DNA of 64,000 nt from Aurelia coerulea (lineage: Eukaryota; Cnidaria; Scyphozoa; Semaeostomeae; Ulmaridae): the NCBI GenBank assembly GCA_039566865.1, contig CM076961.1:5727501-5791500 (forward strand), in the 5' to 3' direction. The notes below the pieces were generated by a model, which saw only the letters and a list, made by a program, of their open reading frames with translations, did not search any database and was not told where the DNA came from. The translations under genes and the position numbers were made by a program. Positions 1 to 11,200 of this stretch are shown piece after piece. Every line of letters starts with the position of its first letter. Positions within the stretch are counted from its first letter, which is position 1.

Positions 1-484
1 GTTCGTGTGCTATTTACAGCAGGTCTATCCCGAATCCAAACCCTCTCCCCACCCCTACCACATTCCTAAAGGTATTATCTATTTCTTATATCAATGGGAA
101 GAGATGAACAAGATATTTTTCTTGACAAATAAAGTTGCTGATATCCGCTATAAAGTAAGTGCATACGCCAACAATAGTCAGGAATAGTCAAAGCCCAGAC
201 CCTTCCCCCTTGTGTCAAAATGTATACAGAAACGAAGCAAATTAAACCTGCCTTACAGGCCAATTGCTATTCACAAGAATTTATTATGATCAATCGTAGG
301 GTAAAACATCGGTTTAACGAAAGAAATACCTCTCAACTATGTCGCTTTATCCTCGCCACGTACGGCTGCCTCACGATGCTGTCTTTGCCTTCCTTGACAT
401 TGGAGTGTACGGCCTAAATTTTCTGCTCCAAAGGTCACAAATGCCCGCCACAATTCACTGGCAGCGCAGTGGTGTAGAAACAAT

Positions 485-660
485 TTTCAAATCTCACTAC
501 TGCTCCCGCCTAAATGAACTTGAAATAACCTTTTCTGATTGGTCAACTCTTTAATTTTTCAAATCCCACTACTGCTCCCGCGGATTTTGAGCAGTAGTCG
601 TCTCGATCCCTGATTGGACGAGAAGAGCAATTTTGAAACTCACTACTGCTCCCGCCTAAA
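485..660. repeat. Three copies of an ACTACTGCTCCCGC motif
   Basis: The block TTTCAAATCYCACTACTGCT followed by CCCGC occurs near 485-514, 556-582 and (slightly changed) 630-660. An inverted GAGCAGTAGTCG lies at about 588. The spacing is irregular, so this looks like a small repeat-rich end of an element rather than a satellite. No function is assigned. Confidence 0.6.
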
Positions 661-910
661 AGTTGCTGCTATGAATCGACCATCACAGACGCACTCCTTC
701 GCATTTGAAACAACAGGCACTACGTGTGGCTAACGTTGGCATGACAGCGTAATGAATTCAACATTGCACTAAAGATAAGAGTGCGATACAAAACAAAAGC
801 AGCATGAACGACCAATATCTGGACATGGTTGAAAGCATGTAATTAAAAGATTGAGCTGGGAAGATACTGGTCATAGGGATACAGATTGGTTGACTTCCTC
901 TATTCAAAAA

Positions 911-971
911 CAGGATCTGACAATCTGACTACTGCTTCAGCAGTAGTCGCAGTAGTCTGGATCCGCCCCTG
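911..971. repeat. Short hairpin with hAT-like ends
   Basis: The segment starts CAGGATCTGA and ends GGATCCGCCCCTG. Its core is GACTACTGC TTCA GCAGTAGTC, a 9-bp stem with a 4-base loop. The right end matches the CAGGGGCGGATCC type of hAT terminus in reverse complement. It may be a minimal internally deleted element; no clear target duplication was found. Confidence 0.45.
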
Positions 972-1091
972 TTGTACCTTTTCACGCACTACTACAATTT
1001 GACGAAGGGTACCGTGCAATTAGACACTCAGGATGTGGCGATCAAAAAGTAAGAAGATTTTGCTTGGAATAAAAGGAAAAGTTGTGTTCTA

Positions 1092-2118
1092 GAGTGGTGT
1101 CGCCCATTATCCCAATGTCGTCGCGAAGTTCTGAGTTATATCCTAAAAGTGCAATTAATGAAAAAACCAAGTAGCCAGGTTATATCACCAACTAATGGAG
1201 AAAAAGATCATAGAGTATTGACTTTGTATGTGGACTCTTTATACAGATTTTAGAGGAGTTCAAAGAAGGGGGTAAAAATGTCTTTTTCATCCAGCGTCGC
1301 CCATTATGGCCGCTAGACAAACAAGCAGCACTACTCTCTGGTAAAAAGTTTTAATAATAAAAACGGTTTTAATTACTGTTATTTGTTTATCATTGGGTAC
1401 TTTAAACACAAAAATATCAACAAGAATTAACCTAAACTTCGAGTTTTGGCGATTAAAATACATGCTTCGAGTTGCTCTAAATCCTGCCTTATCTCTTATG
1501 CATGGACGGATGAGTTTTGGTATAAGTTTCTAAAATGCAGACTTAATATAATGCTGCGTTTTTTGGGTTTCGATGATTTTCCAAGTCAGTAAGTAAGATT
1601 TTGACCCAAATTGATGTTTTTTTAAAAATAAATTCTCCATTTTGATATTTTGAAGCGATTGGAAACTTCTCTGGTAAACTGATGGGCATAATGGGCGACG
1701 AAAATAGCAATTAGCAGCACTGAGACTTCATAACTTTAAATATCAATCAGAAGTCACTTTGCTTTGGTTTTATTGTAGATTTCCTCTCTAGAGCCAGGAC
1801 TTTTGCAAAATCAGAGCGTATTTAAAAAATTTCAAACCGCAATGCGCCGAGCGAACGAAAAAGAAGGAAGAAATGTAAATAGAATCATGAAATTTGCAAT
1901 ACTTGAAAGAATCAATTATAGATATACGCAAACCATCTCGTCGGGTTTCAATGCAAATGAACTAAAACTTCAGTGAAGGTCAAATCATGATAAAACAGAT
2001 GTCACCAAAGATTTTCCGCGCAATTTCAATTTTGTTACTAGCCGTCAGTCCTCTGAAATTTAATTTCTCTTGCTAGCCCGCCATAATTGGCGACCGGCCA
2101 TAATGGGCGACGCTACTC
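1092..2118. mobile_element. 1-kb TA-flanked non-autonomous DNA element, copy 1
   Basis: The ends are inverted: GAGTGGTGTCGCCCATTAT on the left and ATAATGGGCGACGCTACTC on the right, each flanked by TA. This fits a Tc1/mariner-type miniature element. The motif GTCGCCCATTATG also recurs inside, near 1292 and 1684, and twice in tandem at the right end (2090-2112), as expected for repeated transposase-binding sites. No transposase frame is visible. A second copy lies 0.75 kb downstream in the same orientation. Confidence 0.8.
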
Positions 2119-2120
2119 TA

Positions 2121-2869
2121 TGTGTCTCTTTCAGGTATCATCAGGTAGACTGTTACCCTCGGGGCGGGGTTACCCTCGCTGTTACCAAGCGCAATTAAAA
2201 TAAAGCAGCCCTCCTTATTTTAAAGCCAATATTGGACATTAGAGTGGTGAATGATGCAATGGTGGGCACTGTAAAATATACCTGGGTTCTCAGTTTGAAA
2301 GGTCCTTAATATCAAGACGATAAGATTGGGAAATTGTCATTTATTGCGATGAATATGTTCAAATCCATTTTGAAATTTACTTGACTGAAATCAGCCACTT
2401 TGTTCTATAATTATGGAGAGATTTTCTTGAGATGGCCCCTCCAAAAAACTTCCCAAATTATCATAAGCCTCAAAACAGGCATAGAATCACCTCGAAAATT
2501 ACAACCAAATTTTCCTAATATTTCAGCCTTGCAGATATGACTTTAACATGTTTAGCACGTGTTATCCTCTTGGGAGGGTGGAATAGCGCTGAATTACCTT
2601 GTTATGCTCCATGTGATGATACTTTCGTCCTCCCTAAAGGATAACATGTGGGAAAACACGTGACCCAGCCATTTACTAACAACCAAAACATGAATTTGTC
2701 GAAACAACTGTAATGCTGTAATGATGCTTTTGCACTTGTGAATTGAACATTTAATTGAACTATGAACTATGAACTATTTGATTGAACTAGTCTATGAATT
2801 GAATAAAATCTACTATGCATGATAATGCATTTCTTTCTTTCGCTCTTTCGTTTTTTCCACAGCAGAAAC
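2121..2869. other. Spacer between the two 1-kb elements; contains dispersed repeat copy
   Basis: There is no gene. About 2230-2480 is a copy of a dispersed repeat also present near 5500-6060 and, inverted, near 9955-10140. The copies share the text GGTCCTTAATATCAAGACGA and ACTGAAATCAGCCAC. This copy retains GAGATTTTCTTGAG intact, the site that is interrupted by an insertion in the 5.6-kb copy. Confidence 0.6.
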
Positions 2870-2871
2870 TA

Positions 2872-3879
2872 GAGTGGTGTCGCCCATTATGCCCATGTCG
2901 TCGCGAAGTTCTGAGTTAGATCCAAAAAGAGCAATTAATGAAAAAACCAAATAGCCAGATTATATCACCAACTAATGGAGAAAAAGATCACAGAGTATTG
3001 ATTTTTTACGTAAACTCTTTATACTGATTTTAGAAGATTTCAAAGAAGGAGGTAAAAACGTCGTTTTCTTCTAGCGTCGACCATTATGGCCGCAGGAGAA
3101 ACAATGAACGCTACTCTCCGGTAAAAGGTTTTGATAAGAAAAACAGCTGTAATTACTATTCTTTGTTTATCATTTGGTACTTTAAACCCACAAACATCAA
3201 TAAGAATTAATTGAAATACATGCTTCGAGTTGTTCTAAATCCTGCCTTATCTATTGTGCCTGGATGGATGAGTTTTGGCATGTTTCTAAAATGAAAATAG
3301 AATCAATATAATGCTGCATTTTTGTTTGCATTTCAATGATTTTCCAAGTCAGTAAGTAAGATTATAACCCAAATTGGTGTTTTTCTTAATAAATGTTGCA
3401 TTTTAATATCTTAAAGCGACTGGAAACTTCTCTGTTAAACTGATGGGCATAATGGGCGACGAAAATAGCAATTAGCAGCACTCAGACTTCATAACCTTAA
3501 ATCTGAATCAGAAGTCACTTTGCTTTGGTTTCATTGTAGATTTCCTCTCAAGAGACAGGACTTCTGAAAAATCAAAGCATATTTGAAAAATTTCAAACCG
3601 CAAGGTGCCGCGTGAACGAAAAAGAAAGAAGGAATGTAAATAGAATCATGAAATTTGCAATACTTGAAAAAATCAATTAGAGATATGCTCAAACCATCTC
3701 GTTAGGTTTCAATGCAAATGAACTGAAACTTCATTGAAGGTCAAATCACGATAAAACAGATGTTTGCGAAGATTTTCCGCGCAATTGCAATTTTGTTACT
3801 AGTCGTCAGTCCCCTGAAATTTAATTTCTGTTGCTAGCCGGCCATAATGGGCGACCGGCCATAATGGGCGACGCTACTC
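2872..3879. mobile_element. 1-kb TA-flanked non-autonomous DNA element, copy 2
   Basis: Same structure as the 1092-2118 copy: left end GAGTGGTGTCGCCCATTAT, right end ATAATGGGCGACGCTACTC, TA on both sides. The internal GTCGACCATTATGG and GGCATAATGGGCGACG motifs are at equivalent places, and the tandem motif recurs at the right end (3842-3873). The copies align along their length with scattered substitutions and small indels, so they are separate insertions or an old duplication rather than a recent tandem repeat. Confidence 0.8.
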
Positions 3880-3881
3880 TA

Positions 3882-5180
3882 TCTACTAAATTGACTTTTC
3901 ACATGCAGTAGAATGAATTGTGAATTAAGATACTTAGTGAACCAGAAAAGGTTCTCACCTTTGACAGTTCAGAGACCAAGATTATCAAGTGTATTAGATG
4001 AATTTGAATGAATCAAATTTTAATCACTTGCCAATATCGAAGTATTTTTTCATTTGCAGTTTGATTCTAGACTTATGTACCCTGGGAAAAGACTCTAACA
4101 TAAAATGGAGAGTTTTAACTTGAGTCTTGAATCATTGTCACATATTCTGAAAAATATGTAGTCTAGCGCAAAGAACACTTTTTTCACAGTGCTCTGCTCC
4201 GCAAGAAATTGACAACTAAGTTTCATCTGAAAATTAGAGTTTTCACAATAAATTCCCAAAAATCATAAGATGTCCGTTCGAAATCTCCAAAAATTCTCCA
4301 AAGTCTCAAAATCGCTTAGATTCATACGTTTAACGAAAAGAAAAGTCAAAAGTCATAAAGATTTTTAAAAATCCTGAAATCTCATTAAAAATCATAATAC
4401 CTCTCTTTTTATCATGACATTTTCAAAATCTCAAAATCTCGTACGCCTTTTCAGGAGTGATTCGCCCCTTGGGGCATCGTTTCATTCAGCGCAGTCGTTA
4501 CTGGGGGGGGGGTGTAGTATACTGCAACGCGGAGGCAATGGTTTGAGAGGTGTGGAAATGACTTTATCCACTCCTACGTTACTCCTGCCGTAATAATGTT
4601 GACGACTGCCAGGAGATGTCTTGGAGAACTACAAAGAAATCCTTACAGGGTGCAGTCAATAGTCGAAGGCATTTCTTTTGTTGACATTGCAAATGCTGAA
4701 AAGTATCAACGCTTGAGATTAGTTTTAATTAGTTTTTAGTAACAATGTACATATCAACTTTAAATAATATGATGATGATGATGAGATGGCATTTGCCAAA
4801 AGATTATCAAAAACGTCCGGCTGAAATACTGATTCCGCCATTTTGGCAGCATGTTTGACTACATTCTCAGATAATGCCAAGGGTGTTAGGACACGTATGT
4901 TTTCATTACGTATGTCGTATTTATTTACCTTGTTTTGATCTTTGTCTTGTTTTCTTTTCTTGTTTTCTTCTTTGTTTCCTCTTCGACTGATGTGTGCAAC
5001 TAAAGGGTGCAGGCCTAAATGCCTCGTGTTATTTGAATATATCTTCCTCGTATTCCTGTGTCTTAGCGCGCCTTCGCAGAAGAAACGTTTCAAAGCGCAA
5101 TGCCATACTAAATACTTATAAATACTAAATAAATAAGTCTCTGTTTTTTATGTTAGAGAGTCTGGTACCCAGGGTACATA
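3882..5180. other. No gene supported
   Basis: AT-rich sequence. Around 4270-4475 it resembles a decayed member of the family that ends in CGTACGAGATTTT plus a GAGTGAT-CGCCCC end (compare 17971-18113 and 61515-61656): it has AATCTCGTACGCC then AGTGATTCGCCCC. A 122-codon minus-strand open frame (4725-5093) has no recognisable domain. Confidence 0.4.
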
Positions 5181-5194
5181 AATAGTGACTTTTG

Positions 5195-5290
5195 CAGATA
5201 AACTGCGTTTATCTGGCGATAAAGTGGGTTTATAACAGATAAACTGAGTTTAATGATCTGAGATAAACTGATTTTATCTGGTGATCAACC
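5195..5290. repeat. Clustered GATAAACTG / inverted repeats
   Basis: GATAAACTG or close variants occur three times, interleaved with inverted TTTATCTGG. This gives several overlapping short stems. It is likely the degenerate end of a mobile element; no target duplication was identified. Confidence 0.45.
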
Positions 5291-5325
5291 GGCCTTATAT
5301 AAAATTGTGATGAATTTTGCGTGCC

Positions 5326-5500
5326 ATTGTAGGACCCGGGGGCGGGGTACTGGGGGCACTGGGGGCACGTGACCCCAAAATTTGCAATAAACAAAGAAGC
5401 GCCCTTTTTATTTTCAGGAAGTGCCCCGCTAGCATGAAAAGAGTGTCCTTGAAGTATTGTGCCCCCCTCCAAGTTTGAGGTGCTGCCTACGTCCCTGATC
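5326..5500 (-). repeat. Dispersed GGGCAC-rich repeat, copy 1 (inverted relative to 36254-36432)
   Basis: This shares GCCCTTTTTATTTTCAGGAA and a GCTGCCTACGTCCCTG end with copies near 35590-35815 and 36254-36432. Ends of the type ACGTAGG..GC and GGGACGTAGG suggest terminal inverted repeats. It has no coding capacity and is probably a miniature DNA element. Confidence 0.55.
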
Positions 5501-5529
5501 ACAACGATGATATTGTCAAATATAATATT

Positions 5530-6060
5530 TAATGGTGGTCACTGGTCATGTTCAAATCCATTTTAAAATTTACCTGACTGAAATCGGCCACTCCGTTCTG
5601 AAACTATGAAGGATTTTCCCCGGGGGGGGGGGGGGGGGGGTACTTAGTATATTTTGCTGACGGCATGTGCACTCCTTTCCGGGTATCGTTTTCGCCTCTT
5701 TTTCTAACGCCGGGTATCAAAAGAAGGCATTCTTTCTAAAGCCGGTTGTCAAACGTGTTATTTCATTGTTTTTCGACGAATTTTTACGTTTAGCGGTATG
5801 CTTTTTGCCGATTTTTACGTTTTGGGATATGCTTTTCGCCGATTTTTTCTAAAGCCGGTTATCATTTCAAGGGAAAATTTCTAAAGCCGGGTGAAAAATT
5901 TTTTCTTGGAGTGCACCCCCCCCCCGTACAATTTAAAGTCAAGTACCCCCCCCCGGGGGATTTTCTTGAGAGAGCGCCTTCAAGAAACCTTCAAGATAGG
6001 CGAAAAGTCACTGAAAGGTTTCGATCAAATTTTCCTATTAATTTCTCATTTCTGCCTTAA
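5530..6060 (+). repeat. Dispersed repeat copy split by a small hAT-like insertion
   Basis: The left part (5530-5618) and right part (5966-6060) are both colinear with the uninterrupted copy at about 2340-2520 and with the inverted copy at 9955-10140. The text runs ATGTTCAAATCCATTTT..GGATTTTC, then the insertion, then TTGAGAGAGC. This proves the intervening block is a later insertion. Confidence 0.7.
5619..5957. mobile_element. 339-bp hAT-like miniature element with CCCGGGG(n) ends
   Basis: The element begins CCCGGG plus a long G run and GTACTT, and ends AAGTACC plus a C run and CGGG. It is flanked by a perfect 8-bp duplication, GGATTTTC (5611-5618 and 5958-5965). Two related copies of the surrounding repeat carry the unoccupied site. 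Eight-bp duplications are typical of hAT-type transposition. A second member with the same end design lies at 40572-40930. Confidence 0.8.
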
Positions 6061-6230
6061 CAGCGATGATTTCAACATGTTACGTTACATCTGGTACATG
6101 AAGTAAATATGATGACTGTTATCAAACTCGTAAGAAACTCTGAGTACTCAAAATCTGATAATTTTAGGAAACTTTCAGTACCAGACTAGACTGGCTCAAA
6201 TTCTTAGTTTTATGAACAGACATTTTTGTA

Positions 6231-7512
6231 CACGTTTTTTTTTTATAAGAAACTGGTTTATAAGAAACTAGTACTACGATGACCAAAAATTTGAGAAACT
6301 CTAGTACTACGCTCAAGAACAGTTAACCCTATTCTACATGGGGGGGGGGCAAAAAAGGCCCCCCCCAACCATACTTCCTGTAATTACTCTTAAACTAAGC
6401 ATGATAAAACACTGGAACTTGGATGACTTTTAATCAAATTTGATATTGCATCAAATTAACAATAGTTCATTGTTATATAATTGGTCACGTGACTATGACG
6501 TGCCCATATTCGGCAACAGGTCTCTCAGAAAATCAGTAAAACATGCATAACTATTCTCGTACACATCTGATTTCAATGCAATTGGTACCAATCAGTTTGT
6601 CTTGAAGTCTACTTTCATTTGATATATACATTTTTGTATTTTGCTGACATCAGCAAAATTTAAGATCTATGACGTCATACTTATATATGACGTCATATTT
6701 ATAATAAAGATATGAAATAATTAGTGTATTATGATCAAAATTGACTAATTAACAATTTAAGATCAATTTAACATCGTTGTTATTACTAAAAACGTATTTC
6801 AAATGCCAATAAAGCATCAACTAATTTGTTTAGATATCAACCATGACTTTGATTGACAGTTGTGATAACAATAGAATTCCAAAAATTGAATTGTTGACAA
6901 TTTCTTATTAAGAACAATCACTATGTATCATATTTATAACTTTGAAGTTATTTATTGACTATTTTTGGTTGAAAGTATTACGTTTTTAGGCGGAGAGCCA
7001 AAATCAGCAAATTTTCGTTGTTTTTCCGTTGCCTAGCAACGGATCATGTGACTAATTAGCATATGAAGCTATTTTTAGAATCATAATTGCTTGGTAATCA
7101 TGTGTACCAAGTTGCGTTGCCATAGGCACTACGGTTGCTTAGAAAATCTGGGGGGGCCTTTTTTGCCCCCCCCCCATGAGAAAGTGGTGCTTGATTTACC
7201 CATGTAGAATAGGGTTAAGAAACTCTGAAACTTCATTTCTGTAGGTACCTTCGTCTTTTCTTAATTTTTAATTGCAAAATTGGTAAATTTTTGTCTTGGT
7301 GTGCATGGCTTCTTCTTGATGACAATGTCAATGCAAAATGGAAGCCCTTTGTCGAGAAGAAGGCTCAACTTTGAACAATGCCGCAATTTTAGGCCCAAAA
7401 AAATAAGAAACTAATTAAGAAACTTTTACTACTAAAACACCGAAATTTTCATGCGAAATTAAGAAACTTTTAGTACTAACTGCTGATCCAAGTTTCTTAT
7501 AAAAAAAACGTG
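6231..7512. mobile_element. TA-flanked element with CACGTTTTTTT..TATAAGAAACT ends
   Basis: Ends are CACGTTTTTTTTTTATAAG on the left and its inverse CTTATAAAAAAAACGTG on the right, each bordered by TA. The short word GAAACT/AGTTTC recurs throughout. Related ends occur at 17845, 36063, 39782 and 46520, so this is a dispersed family. A piggyBac-like element (6327-7214) is nested inside, so roughly 390 bp of the original element remain. Confidence 0.7.
6327..7214. mobile_element. piggyBac-like miniature element 1
   Basis: It is flanked by TTAA on both sides (6323-6326, 7215-7218), with inverted ends CCCTATTCTACATGGG and CCCATGTAGAATAGGG. TTAA targets and CCC-starting ends are the piggyBac signature. 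Just inside each end is a G-run/C-run hairpin (for example G10 CAAAAAAGG C7). The interior contains TGACGTCAT twice near 6669 and 6690, and TGCTGACATCAGCA. It is related, in inverted orientation, to 7553-8458. No transposase. Confidence 0.8.
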
Positions 7513-7552
7513 TAATGCGATGGTCTGACTTCTACACCTGGAATATATATAC

Positions 7553-8458
7553 CCCTATCTGTACTGGGCGATTTTTTAGGTATTTTGTACTGGGGGGGGC
7601 GTTTTTGCCCCCCCTCTTTTTCTCCAAAACTACAAAAGATATAACTATAAGACTTATCCCTATTGTTCTTTAGACAATTGGCTATACAATTATAACAATG
7701 GCAGTTAATAAGTCACGTGATTCGTTGCTAGGCAACCGAAAAACTGACGAAAATTGGCAAATTTATACCTTCTTTACCAGAAAAATTCTATTTAATCAAC
7801 CACTTAACCGATTTTCTCCAAATTTGTTTCAAATAGTAGGAAACATGTCATAGTTCAAAAGTACATACTTTGCAAAATTTTTAGTTTCTATTTTTAGCAC
7901 AATTAGCCTTAAATTAGCCTTTTGTTGCATGCATTTTCTTTCATCGCAAGTTTTTGCCAGTCCTGCCCTTTTATCTGGTAAATATAGACTCAAAACGAAT
8001 CAAATTAATAAGATGAAGCAAGTTAGACTAAAAAAATTTATAGTTGACACTTCTTTATTAGGTAAATGACGTCACAAATATGAATTACGTCACAAATATG
8101 AATTACGTCATAGATATTAAATTTTGCTGACATCAGCAAATATGAAAAAATTATTTATCAAATAAAAGTACTCATCAAATGCAATCGAATGGTGCATGTT
8201 TGATATCGATCAAGCAAACGGCACGAAAACTACGGACATTTTAACCTTTTTTTTGTTGACTACTCTCCAAATATGGTATTACTGTGGTCACATGATCCGA
8301 GGTAGAACAATGAAATGTTAAGAATTCAATTGCCTATGAAATTTGAGTAAAAGTACCCAAAACTGGTGGTTATATCTCTTTTCGTTTTAGCGTAACGCAG
8401 CAAAGTCTGGTAGGGGGGGGGGGGCGAAAAACGCCCCCCCCCCACAGTACGAATAGGG
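7553..8458. mobile_element. piggyBac-like miniature element 2 with non-TTAA target
   Basis: Inverted ends are CCCTATCTGTACTGGG and, reversed, CCCTATTCGTACTGTGGG. The same G-run/C-run hairpins lie beside them. The interior carries TTGCTGACATCAGCAAA and several TGACGTCA-like words shared with element 1. The flanks are ATAC on both sides (7549-7552 and 8459-8462) rather than TTAA. No coding sequence is seen. Confidence 0.7.
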
Positions 8459-9500
8459 ATACAAGATGCAGTTCCGGCGTAGCTATCCCAGAAATGACCA
8501 CAGATAAGTGGGGGATAAGTGGAAATGTCAGACAAAGATATCGTGTGAGATAAAGATCAAAAGTGAAAAATGTTTTGTAAACAATCAAGAAGTGTCGATT
8601 TAGCAGGAAAAACAACGAAGATTTGTCAAGAAAGTGATAAAATGACGGACTTTGTTGATGAAATTCAGAGACCAGACAAAGAGAGGGGTTTGCTATTGCA
8701 ATGCGAAATTGGAGAAGGTGAGAAAGAGATTCGAAACAAAATTGAGATACAAAATCAACTCATACGGATCAAGAAAGGAGGAAAAGAAAGGCGAGAACAG
8801 TGAATAACGTCATTGAAGAAAAGTTGATTCGGAGGTTACCAAGATAATAATTTACATTTTGTATTTCGTTAAATATTGTATTTTGAAAAGAGCAACTCAG
8901 ATTTTGGACCTCTAAAGGAGTAATTTCAGTGCACGCAGGTTTCTAAAGACGAGGCAAAGGTAAGTGGCCCTAGAATCTTTTATTCTGGTGTGGCGCAGAG
9001 TTTCAAAACTGAATTGAGTACAAGTATTTTTGTCGCAAGAAACTTAGCATTTTGGCCTTTCTATAGTTGGGGCAGAGCCTCTAGTACACAAGAACCAACT
9101 TCTTCTTGGCTGCCCGAGGAACGTATCACTCTGGAAAAATCTCGTCAACCTTTGGCAAAAATCCTTTTGTTTTAAACAAACATACTAAAAACATCCCTAA
9201 AAATCTTATTGTCTTATCACCTTTTCGGAAAAGTTATACACCCCAGTTACACACCTCGAGGCTGCCTGTCATAGCTGCCGTTTTGGCTCAAACTGCTGCA
9301 AGATCATCTTCAATATTCATTCACATATCAGGGAAACTGAAACATGCAAATGAACGCTAAATGCTATCCACATCTCTACGTAATGCTTCAATCCTGGCAA
9401 AAAAAATCTGGGACATAGGCAAGTTTCAGGGTTTTCATGATGTTTCCTAAAATCCTGAAACGAGGGGAGCAGGGGGCATGTAATCAAAGACCGAAGTTTG

Positions 9501-9609
9501 TACCGTGGGTACCAGAGTCTCAAAATTAGAAGGAAATTGAAAATTTGGAACTTTGAAAATTTATCTTGTATTTTCATTTTATTATTTTTTGGCTCTGGTA
9601 CCCAGGGTA
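9501..9609. repeat. Foldback with GGTACC ends
   Basis: TACCGTGGGTACCAGAGTCT and the inverse GGCTCTGGTACCCAGGGTA lie about 70 bp apart. The same end recurs as compact hairpins at 37100-37161 and 48109-48153, and as partial copies near 5155, 51250 and 57718. This is a dispersed miniature family. Confidence 0.6.
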
Positions 9610-9954
9610 GCAATTTTTGTGACTTGTTCCAAGTATTTTGGCCAAGATTGTTTGAAAAATTGCTATTACCACCTGTCATAGTTGTTACTATGAATCCAAA
9701 TCTACTTGTATCAGACAATCTATTTTCATGCGCAATAGGATGCGTGGAAGTTATTCGTGCGAACAAACGTTAAAATATAAACTAATCATTCAAACCTTGA
9801 TTCTTGTTGTCTTGTTTTGATTTGTTGTGTCTTGTATTGCTTGTTGCCTCTGCAAGTCTGCAAGGCTAGCTACAGCAACAACAGCATAAATACGCCACCG
9901 CAGCTAACGGCGGGGAAGTCAAAGCCAGGCTTGCTGTAAAGAAGTATAAATATG

Positions 9955-10140
9955 GAAAATTTGGTTGTGAGTTTTATGCAACTTTTGGAGGTTCCTTGAA
10001 GTGTCTTTCTCAAGAAAAGCTCTCATAATTTCAGAACGGAATGGCCGATTTCAGTCAGGTAAAATCTAAAAATTTTTCAAAATGTCCATCATAAAATGGT
10101 GGATTAGCCAATATTATTGTCTTGATATCAATACAAGGGA
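9955..10140 (-). repeat. Inverted copy of the 2.3-kb / 5.5-kb dispersed repeat
   Basis: Contains TTTCAGAACGGAATGGCCGA, the inverse of the CGGCCACTCCGTTCTGAAA text at 5584, and an intact TTTCTCAAGAAAAG where the 5619-5957 element sits in the other copy. It serves as an empty-site reference. Confidence 0.65.
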
Positions 10141-10490
10141 ACAGGGGCGGTTCAAACGGGAATGTTTTTTACTGAGCCCGGTAGGCGATAACATTATTGC
10201 TACGAAACATTACCTTCTTTAATCGAATTTTATGGAATCTTCATAATGCAATGTATGGTGGCAAAAAGCTCACTGTCTTATCGTTTTCGTCTCGGTATCC
10301 ATGTTTCCGTTTCGCTACTCCTTACACATTCGTAGTAACTGGGACCATGAAGTGAGTCTGGTCCATCGGTTTGCATATGCTCGATTTTTACACTCGATTC
10401 ATTGGAGGAAAAGCAATTCTCAGATTTGACAGAGAACTTTTCAACCATCCCAATCATGGAAGCTTTCTCGAGGGGTACTTCGGGGGGGTC

Positions 10491-10565
10491 CCAATACCGC
10501 AATACCGCACGAAAAAGACACCAAATACCGCAATACCGCACTAAAAAATAGCAAAATACCGCAAA
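10491..10565. repeat. Left ATACCGCA subterminal repeats
   Basis: AATACCGCA appears five times in about 75 bp directly inside the left end of the 10471-12997 element. The same word is repeated inside the right end (12880-12982). Its presence at both ends of one element is typical of binding arrays for the mobilising transposase; that role is inferred. Confidence 0.65.
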
Positions 10566-10880
10566 CGCTAGAAAACTAAAAACAAAGCTATTAATACAGT
10601 ACACCGGTCTGTAGCAGTTTGATTGCCACCTAAATCCACCTTCCTCCATCAAAATTTGTAGTCTGATCTATTAGATCGTAGTTAGATGTTTTACAGACAA
10701 AATAGTGATGTGAGAACGATGGGGAAAAATTTCATCGATGTGCTTTTAGTAAAACTGCATTGACGGCAGAAATTATGAATATATAGAACAGATCTTATAT
10801 CATAGTCATTTTTAAGTGGGGGGGAATCACAATGAGGGGGTCTGGGGGCGAAGCCCCCAGGAAAATATTTGGGGCCACGC

Positions 10881-11200
10881 CCTTTACTTTGGATTAGAAT
10901 GCATCTCCCAATATTATGCTTGCCTTTAGCGGCAGGGAAACCTTGATCGTTTTCTGATAGTTATCTTATGAATCAGAGCACGAGAAAAATTTTTGAAGAA
11001 AGGTCCTTTACTTTGGCTTAGAATGCACCTCCCAATATCATGCTTGCCTTTAGCGACAAGGAAACCTCAATCGTTTTGTAACAGTTATTGTATGAATTAG
11101 AGTACGAGGAAATTTTGGAGGAAAGGTCCTTTACTTTGGCTTAGAATGCATCTCCCAAGATTTGACATTTCTCTGAAAATTCTTTCTCAACCTATACCGA
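10881..11200 (+). repeat. About 2.3 tandem copies of a 124-bp unit
   Basis: The word CCTTTACTTTGG starts at 10881, 11005 and 11128, giving periods of 124 and 123 bp. Two nearly complete units and a partial third are present, each with GAATGCAYCTCCCAA. Upstream is a GGGGGC/GCCCCC hairpin at about 10842. No coding function. Confidence 0.7.

Larger units (their letters stand above)
1..1089. other. No gene seen; short repeats only
   Basis: No convincing coding sequence on either strand. The interval holds three copies of an ACTACTGCTCCCGC motif and a compact hairpin with hAT-like ends, each listed separately. A GTAAGT follows a short open frame near 152, but the translation is not recognisable. 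Confidence 0.5.
8463..10470. other. No gene supported; scattered repeat pieces
   Basis: A 77-codon charged open frame at 8570-8803 (+) has a coding-like composition but no recognisable domain. Long overlapping frames on both strands around 9317-9773 are unlikely to be real. Two repeat pieces (9501-9609 and 9955-10140) are listed separately. The strip just left of 10471 was joined to the strip right of 13005 before the hAT-like insertion. Confidence 0.4.

Noticed and set aside
4725..5093. 122-codon minus-strand open frame
   Set aside because: No recognisable domain, includes a trinucleotide repeat-encoded Ser run, no supporting context.
8570..8803. 77-codon charged open frame on the + strand
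   Set aside because: Composition is coding-like but there is no recognisable motif and no neighbouring exon that could be tied to it.
9317..9766. 149-codon minus-strand open frame
   Set aside because: Overlaps a 91-codon frame on the other strand and runs through a foldback repeat; likely chance.
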